Assembly (NCBI RefSeq): GCF_040954835.1
Contig: NC_090707.1
Span: 25,500,570-25,564,569, forward strand
DNA from: Lepisosteus oculatus
Lineage: Eukaryota > Chordata > Actinopteri > Semionotiformes > Lepisosteidae
Length of the DNA stretch: 64,000 nucleotides
Direction: 5' to 3'
Below the pieces are notes generated by a model, which was not told the DNA's origin, ran no database searches, and saw nothing but the letters and a program-made list of their open reading frames with translations. A program made the translations under genes and the position numbers. The stretch's first letter is position 1. Each line of letters starts with the position of its first letter. This document shows, piece by piece, positions 22,201 through 31,200 of this stretch.

Positions 22201-25200
22201 GAGTGTGAGAACTGAGTGAGCACCGGGTCGCACAGTAAGATTACGGAGATAGATAATTTTAGTAAATACGTTGATATGTCTGGATATTCAGTTTCAAGAA
22301 GCAACATAAAATTGTATCCAGCTGTGATTTAGCTATGTGACATTTCCCCCATGAAGTCGCAGTGTTGTGCCCATAGAGTGTTAGTTTTAATACAAGTGTA
22401 TTACTGTGATCTAACGTTTTTTAAAATGTTTGTAATCGCTATTCTTGCAAATACATGCTGTAGTGTTATTCAGTTTGTGTCTGCGTGTTAGTTGGTGGGC
22501 AAAAACGTTTGAAGTGAAAATTCTTCCACGAGGAGGGTACAGTAATGCAACAGGGTTCAGGCGGGCGCCCTTGCTGCATCAGGTCAGCCCCGCACCGTTG
22601 GGGGCTCGAACACAGGATTCCCGCATCACTCAACAGGGACCCAGCCCGGTGAGCTAAAGAGAGATCTCTACCCAGCCTAGCGGCTGAGGTCCTGCTATTA
22701 CAGGGAAGGGCGGTGACGTCACCGCTCTGGTAAGCCAGCTCTTACACAGTGCATGTCGGCTGTATGTGTTACACTCTCCCCCGCTTAACTCGCCGTCCTC
22801 GGCGAAGGGCTATCCCATCCCACCCTGACACCAATGTAACGCAACGGGGTTCAGGTGGGCGCCCTTGCTGCATCAGGTCGGCCCCGTTCCGTTAGGGGCT
22901 CGAACCCAGGACTCCCGCATCACTCAACAGGGACCCACCCTGGTGAGCTAAAGAGAGATCTCTACCCAGCCTAGCGGCTGTGGTCCTGCTATTACAGGGA
23001 AGGGCGGTGACGTCACCACTCTGGTAAGCCGGCTCTTACACAGTGTCTGTCGGCCATATGCGTTACAGTACCTTTAAAGCAGAGAAAACGGCACCAAACT
23101 TTTTCGTCTCTATATTTTTCGGCTCTGGCTTAAGGAATTCTTAAGCCACTCCTCTTTGGCACTTTAGTCATAGAGGTTACATTTACAATTACGTTACATT
23201 TTTATGTTTTTTGAGAGACTTCAGAAGGCTGCACAAATATGTAGCATAATCCGCCTTATTTAAAAACTAAGGTTTCTAAATATGCAACCAGGTACTGGAT
23301 ATCATTTAAATAAAAGCTGTGACAATTCTCACAAATCGATATCTTTTAAATGCCTGTGGTTTGAAGGCTCTGTGTCATTTTTCGTGACGTTATTGACATC
23401 TGAAAAATCGTGGTCTCATAGGCATTTTAATAAGCGAAGGTTATGAAAACCAGAGAAAACAATTGACTCTGAACTATAATAACGCATCTTTTTAAGTTTC
23501 AGCTGTCTTCTTAATACCGTTTTTTTATTCTCGACTATAATTATAAGAATACACCCTATTAATTGCTGTTGCTGCTGCTGCACCCACTGGGCTTCGAGCT
23601 TTGAGTCGCCTACTTCTTCGACTAGCTTGCAGAAAAAGTCATTGCCCTGTTTTTTGTCTATCACTTAATAAAAAGGTCAGTGTTATTTATTACTGTGTGT
23701 TTATTTTGGGTCTTTATATTTACGCTTATAATGGAGAGTCCCCATTATTCAGTGTACTGTACTGATGAGCAAATATCTGGGAAAAGTTTCTCTGAATCAA
23801 ACATACCAAAACACTGACAATTGACAATACACCAGGAAATGTGACAGACGCATTAGCAAGTTAATGCGATTCTATTAAAAAGCAGTGTGTGATCTCCTGT
23901 CCCAGCTTCAGGGGAAGACAGTGAGCACAAAGCAAGAACTAATAGCAAATCAACGGGTTCTGTTTTTCAGTGTGCTAATAAATAAAATAAAAAATACGAC
24001 TTTCTCTGCAAGCTAGTCGAAGATGTAGGCGACTCAAAGCTTGAAGCCCAGCAGTGCAGCAGCAACAATAATTTTATGAAACACCTTGGGATTTTTTATA
24101 TAATTTGTCTATTATTATTGAATCCCTCAACTAAACTTTTTCACTTGGTTATTTTGGAAACATTTTGACATGTTCCTTTTAACTACACTGCAGTCGATAC
24201 GGTTGCAATAGGCAATGAAACGCCCAGAGTTTGTAATTGGTGCTGTGAACAAGTTAGACTTTGATACAGTACAAATAATTTTATTTCCCACAAGCTGTAC
24301 TGTAGTGGCCTTAAAACTATACAGGATCGTGCTGTTTGCATGTGGCATGTCTTTGTTCAAGTTTTAAAACTACAGTACAGAAAAACAAGTGTTTAGAAAC
24401 AACAGGAAATTTGATTGCTGACTGCATTATGTTAAAGAGCGACAAACACAACAGAGGGCATGCTACTGAAAATGCTACTCAAAGCGCTTTACAGGTAATG
24501 GGGATTCCCCTCCACACTACCAATGTGCAGCATCCACCTGGATGATGCGACGGCAGCCATAGTGCGCCAGAACGCTCACCACCAATGAATAAGGTATTTG
24601 GAATTGACTTGAATGAAACCGGTTGAACTGCTTCTTACTCCCAATGTTGACAGTTAACACGATTGCCTATTCATGTTGTTGATCTAATTTAACTTTGAAC
24701 ACGTTACGATATTGAGAAATACCAAAAAATTCAATATTTTGTCCATAATATTTACTATTTTAGTATTTTTAAAAGAAATGCGTAATTCTTAAAGGAGAAC
24801 TCATGCCGTGAGCAGGATTCGAACCCCAGCTCACAGAATGCGAGTCACGCACTGAAGCCATTAGGCTGACAAACTGCTCAGCAACTTAGGCTATAGCTGA
24901 AAAGGGCAAGCAAGTTTTCCAAGTAATCACAAATGAATCAGTCATATTGATGCAGATGTTTACAAAGAAAGTGGACTACGGTAATACTTTGAGCTATATA
25001 AATATATTTAGATCCTTAAATTAATATTATTAATTTCTTTAGATACGTGATTCCATATTATATTCCCTATTAAGCAGATTCTAAAAAGTATGCTGTTTTT
25101 TTCCGGGATAACAAGCGCAAGTATTCATAGCTTTTAATAAAGTAGTTCAGGTGGGTAGCTGTGTCAGCATGCGTAGGCTGCAAAGGAACAAGTAATAGGT

Positions 25201-28200
25201 TTATTCCATGCTGGAAAAAAAGAAGAAAGAAAACACAATGTTTCGGCCATGGCTCCACGGCCGAAACGTTGCATTTTCTTTCTTCTTTTTTTCAGCATGG
25301 AATAAACCTATTACTATATCCTTTTTATAAAGTACATAAACTTAAAATTGAACGAGCGTGCCAAAACTTTTCCAAAATAAACACAGTGACCAAGTGAAAG
25401 ACTTTGATGCTTAAAATGTTTATGTTTATGAAGAAAGTGAAATGTTGTTGTGAATTTTTTATTTAAACTATTACTACCAGCCATATACAGTTTGCTAATA
25501 TATTTATATTCCTAAATTAATATCGCTTATGACTTTCAAAGACTTAATGCTCTTATTTTTATGCCCATCTACCAATATTTCCCTTTAGTTGTAAAATTCC
25601 ATATTAATATTCAATATTAAGCAGATTTAAAGAGATTAAAAGTAGCACAGTAAAGAGATTAAATGAAGCAATCGTTTCACTAACAACCAATGCACCACAA
25701 GTACCATCTGTTGGTTATTTTGGACAGCCAATGATATACTGCAGTATTCCGCGCTATTCTGCAGATAATTTCGCATGGTATGAGTTTTTACCACGCAATT
25801 TGAATGGCTGCATCTGTAAGTGTAAGAGTAAGTTACATTCTGCATATAACCCCCAAAGCAGTATTAACCAAATATTAATTCCCATTTTCATATTTCCTAC
25901 AAAGAAATGTACATACCCCACTCACAGCAGAAGACTAAAAAACGTAAAAAAGTACCAGCTTGATTAGCCAATTTAGCAATTTCCAAGATTTCTGAGGAAC
26001 CTCCTTTGTTCATGAAGACACTGCATTTCCCAGTTCGAGTGGAGCTTACAGGCAGCAGTAAGTAAAGAAAGAACCAGAAGTGATTGCTCACCTCATACTT
26101 GTCCTTAATGCAGGGGAACGCTGCGCCAACCTGTGGGTTTGCCCTCTTGTCATAGGCATAACGAACCACTGCCACCATCTGTAGCTCATCCAGAGCATGG
26201 ATCAGGGCCGAGAGAGCTACTGCAGCATGCTGAGGACACACAAGCATGACAGCACAAATCCCAACATGAAAACAGATGCAGGGACTAGGAGACACAGCCC
26301 AATCACACATACTGTAAAAAGTAACAGACAACCAGGTTACTTTCTTTAAAATAATCCTGAGTTTTCAACAACTCTTTGCTGGTATTTTGGTCATACAATT
26401 CTGAATGATAATTTTTCAATATAAAAATGATTCAAGGAAAAAAGTTCAGTTAAGTTGCGCAATTTACTGGATTAGGTTTCATAACCACATAGAGTAACCA
26501 CCTCCCTTTTCTTACCTCGTCACCCTTGGGTGCAAACACCTTTACGACTTGACTGCCCATGAAAAGGTGACGCTGGAACTGCATGAGAAAATAACGAAAG
26601 AAAATAAAGAGTTTTAGTGTGGTTTATTGGGACTAACAGGAAAAAAATTGAAAGCTGGCAGGAAATGTATATGCATTAATCATAAACATATGACTGGCAA
26701 TGCCGACTGCTATAGACTTGATGACCATGCACAGGAAAAAACAGATTTTAAGTTATTTCTTGGCTGGCTTGTTAAAGAATAAAGCAATCCAAAAATCATC
26801 TTGATTTAGGTACAAGAATATTATGTCTTTAAAATCGGGTTCAGAAAAAATAGCTTTAGATATCCTTTACTACAATGCTACATTATTAAACAATACAACT
26901 ACCTGGAAGGGGTATGGCATATCCTTGTTTTTATACCCTTCAAAACAAACACCAAACTATTTTCAGGATGAAAGCCAGCAACTTACTGATCCAGGAACTC
27001 TGTTGAGATGTTTTTTACAGTATCTCACTGAATAAACAAAACAAACCATTCAACCTTATCTCTTACACACCAACCCAAATCGAGCTGTACCACAGTTCTT
27101 TCAAAAATCCTTAGGGATAACAGATACCTGATTCTGCTTTGTGAACCCCAACACAGCAAAGCACTTTCCATCAGACTTGTATTTCATTTGCTCTTGGTCC
27201 ACCTTAGAAAAGGGAACAATATCACTCCCATAACGAAAACCTGCAGAGAGAGTCAGAGGGTATATATAACACAAGATTTGATCTCTTGTACAAATCCCAT
27301 TATTAAGGGTATGAGAAACTTTCACATGAAGTTTGAGGAAGGCACCACACAGTTTCTGCTTTATTTTGAAGAGTCACAAGTAATACATGAAATATCACCA
27401 CTGGCACACTAAGGACCTTAAGGGCTAGTATCTTGAAGGTTACTTTAGGGACCTTACAAATGAAAGCACTATAAATGGAAAAATCTTCAACATGCCTGAA
27501 AGAGGAGCTCCTCAAACTTTTAATGAGCATATGCACTCATTTGGAGAGAAAAAGAAAAAACAAAGAGTTGCAACAGCAGATTCCAAAGTTAAAAAATAAC
27601 AATGACACAATGATGCCATTAAGGAGAGCTCAATAAACTGAGAAATTCATCATTAGCTGAAAAATATATCAACCTAAAAAAAAAATCAAAAAGGCTACAA
27701 ATTAGAGAGGGCCATTTGGCTCCTCATGCTGACCTGCATCTATTCTAATCAAATAAAGTCTGATTATGTTGGGAATAAAACCCCTTGATCACACTGGGAA
27801 CAAACATACTGGAAAGAGACAATTTAGAGCAGCCTAATTTGCTTGAGCCTGGAAGAAGGGAGGAAACTGGATTACCCAGAGAAATCCACATGAACAAATG
27901 TAAGCTTCATGCAGTGCAGCCTGGATTCAAACCCTGGACACTGTTTGTGAGGCACAAACCTCCAAGCCACTCTCTTGCAACAAACATTATTATTTTTTCT
28001 AATCTCTCAAAAACAGCAATAACCAGTCCTAGGGCAAACCACTTCTAGCCACTGGTTCTTTTACTTCACATTCCAGTGGATCACTTAACATCATCAACTA
28101 ATCATTGAGTTAACTAGTCTAAACCCCTATTGTTTTCAGATCTTTAGTCATGATGGATTTATAGATAACCCACCCACAAAGCATGACAAACAGCTGCTCT

Positions 28201-31200
28201 CTTCGATAAATGAGTGAAACATGTTCATATTAATGAACAGGGAACAGACCAATTAGAGGTCAGCATACCTAAACACTGCAAAAAAATGATGCAGGACACA
28301 TATTACAAAACTTAAACACTGAGGAAGAAAGAATTCAAAATGATCCTACTGTTTTTGTCTCTGCTAGTGTAAGGCAGAAAGAAGGAACTAATTACTGCTT
28401 TAGAACAATATGGTTTTACAGTTAATCTGAAGCTCACTGGGTCCCACCTTGTATAGTGTCATCCTTGGCAACTTCTGTCTCTTGGTCATCATTGAGGCAG
28501 TACACAGTCTCCCTCTTCACGTCATCTTTCTTTTGTGTCTGAGCCTCCACCATCATCCAGTTCTTCTTAATCTTCTCCTCGGTCACCTGCCATCATACAC
28601 AGTCTTCAACTCAGCTTCCGTACTCCTCATTAATATTAAGAATAGATAAACCTTTAGTTAACCAGGCAAGTCAACTAGATCTCACATTTACAATGATGAC
28701 CTCATTTATAAAGCAGAGCATTTAACTAGGGCAACACTTCTGCACTTATAAATAACAGTGACCCGAAATCTTCATAAAACGACTAAGCCAGTTATGTAAA
28801 CATTGATTTTTAAGTCCAAGTTGACATCCACAAAGATTTCATTATGTTAGCACAATTACTGCATTTCAGATGTGAAAAAAAGTACTTAAACAGTTCTACG
28901 TTTAATGTCTACACAGTGCCTAACAGGGTAGGCAGAAGGTAGAACATATCTATAGCTTATGTAGACAGCAAATTAATTGCCCCAAATGGAATTAAAATTC
29001 CATTTATTATTTTTCCTGTTTTTGACTTATAAATGACATGATATGCCAATAAAACTGCAAAAAGGCAAACATTGGTTTTTGTGTGCAGTTTCAGTGGCTT
29101 GCTCTTGTGTGAAAGCAGACAGACTTTAAACTTTTTTAAAACATGAAGTTCCCTGGATCAAAGCTGATGGGAGTATAACGTTCATAATAAACCCTGACAA
29201 AGAAACACTTTCTCTATAATGCCAGCCTTTTGTCCAGTGAGTCTTTAATTCTTGACTGTGACAAACTGTGGCTCATGCAACTCACCGCCTTATAGCCCAC
29301 AATGCGGATGGAGATCGAGCTTCCAATAGTGAGTTGACAGGGCCAAGCCATCGGCCTCCTTTCTATCTTTTTAAAGATAGACAGATGCTCTATGGCCTCA
29401 CTGTAAGGGAACAGAAACAGATTTGTCACCAATGGGTCACCTTCCAAGTCAAAGGGAAGTCTTAAGTGTAGGCTTAGTTGACTGTCCATTTAGCAGTCCT
29501 TCGACTCTGGGGGCCAGACAGTTTATTACAAATGCAGTCAACACAGAAAATGCTTAAAACAAGAATTGGAAGATGTAAGACAGCTTTTTATACATCTCCT
29601 TGATCTCAGTAGTCACGCTACTATTCCTTTTCACAGCAGATACGATCCTCTGCAAAATCAGAAAATGGTAACGATGTTGAGTGCTATAATCATTTAAGAA
29701 TGTAATTTCAATATGATCTTAAGAATCCATTTACTTGCTTGCCTTCTCCTCATGCATTAGAAAACCTGTTACTCTTAGTAACATACACTGACAGGCATTA
29801 ATAACCCAACCAATGAGCATTGGAATTAATTAGTATATACATATTTTTGCAGAGCACATGATAAATTTGAGAAATCGAAAACATTTATTTACAAGATTAC
29901 ATGTCAGTGACTGCCAGACGGCTGGTGTGTTTTTCATACCTGAAGGTATGAACCTCGTCCAGACCATCTTCCTCATCCAGAGAGGTCATGATTTGTCTCA
30001 CTATCTTCACGCCTTCTCTCTGCTCCTGTGTCAACCCTTTCCCAGGGTAATGAGGAGACCTGGGATCCCCTGCATCCCCACTGCTTCTACTCGCATCCTC
30101 CAAGTCAAGAGGGAATGGCAAACTGAGGGAAGAAGTGGGGATCTTAGTTTTCTTTTTGTAATCGACCGACTCCCTTACCATAAAACTCCAATGACTGTAA
30201 ACTTACATTTAAAGTCAAAAGGGAAAAGCACCTTTATATGTGAGGCCAAAGGAACTAAATCAAAGCACTGGAGAATCTAGGGGTCTTAGATACAAGCGGC
30301 CCACCTATGTTCAAGCCATTAAAAGTAAAATCAACACAGAGACTACAAACAGGGTGATCACACTTCACTCAAAACAGGACAGTCTGCATAACATACCAAA
30401 TTAGCAGTTTTTCTTTTTTCTAAAATAATGTTTCTGTTTACCAGATACTAATTTACTGGTAACACAACAACTTTTCATGTTATCACTTTTTTAGTCACCA
30501 GTAGCTTTTATAGTTTTTGAGGGTCTTAAACATTTACTAAGAAGCAGCAAGATGTTTTAGACAAAAGGATGGTTTTCCTTTGGTAAAAATGTACTTGACA
30601 TAATAGAAAAGAATGTTAATATCTCTTCACTACATTTGGTACAAAACCAGAGAAAATGTACCAGAAGAACTGCAACACTTGATTGAAGGAGAAATTTAGA
30701 TTATAACAAAATACACAAAGAATAGTTTTGGCCTATTAGAGAGCACATGTAGGGCAATGATAGAAGGGCATTATATACATACATGAACTGCAAAGTGATT
30801 CCAGTTCTCTTTAAGTTTTCTATGATGGTGTCCAGCTGGTCCAAGCTAGCTGGGCTATAAAGGTCTGTAAGCATTACAATGTTCAGCCTCTCATACTTCT
30901 TCCCACTGTGTATTGAAAAGCAGAAAGATGTCAAAGGTTATATTCACTTACAACTGCCTTTTTCAGTAAATCTAGAAAAGTAATTTGCTGATTATTACGT
31001 TTATTGAACAACCTATTGGTTAGACCAGTGTTGTTCAATTTGTGCTTTCAGTGTGAAAGAAAACAACTTTATATAGAAAGTATAAAATAAAGGAAGGGTC
31101 ATTTTTAATTACAGATTTGGAATGTAACCAGCACTCTTACAGTGTTTCCTTCTGCAGGAGATCCATACAAACTATCAAGCCATCAAGAACTGGAAAAAAG

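Noticed and set aside
21804..22208. 134-residue plus-strand ORF
   Set aside because: No domain, splice context or family motif; it lies among repeats in XRCC5 intron 11.
22542..23067. CRISPR-like or tandem array from the two repeated units
   Set aside because: There are only two 230-bp units, with tRNA-like boxes, in a vertebrate intron; this is a mobile-element dimer.
24795..24895. Possible tRNA gene
   Set aside because: Box A and box B are present, but I could not form an acceptor stem or a proper anticodon arm; a SINE head is more likely.
25897..26331. 144-residue minus-strand ORF
   Set aside because: Only its central part, 26092-26229, is real (XRCC5 exon 11); the rest is read-through into introns.
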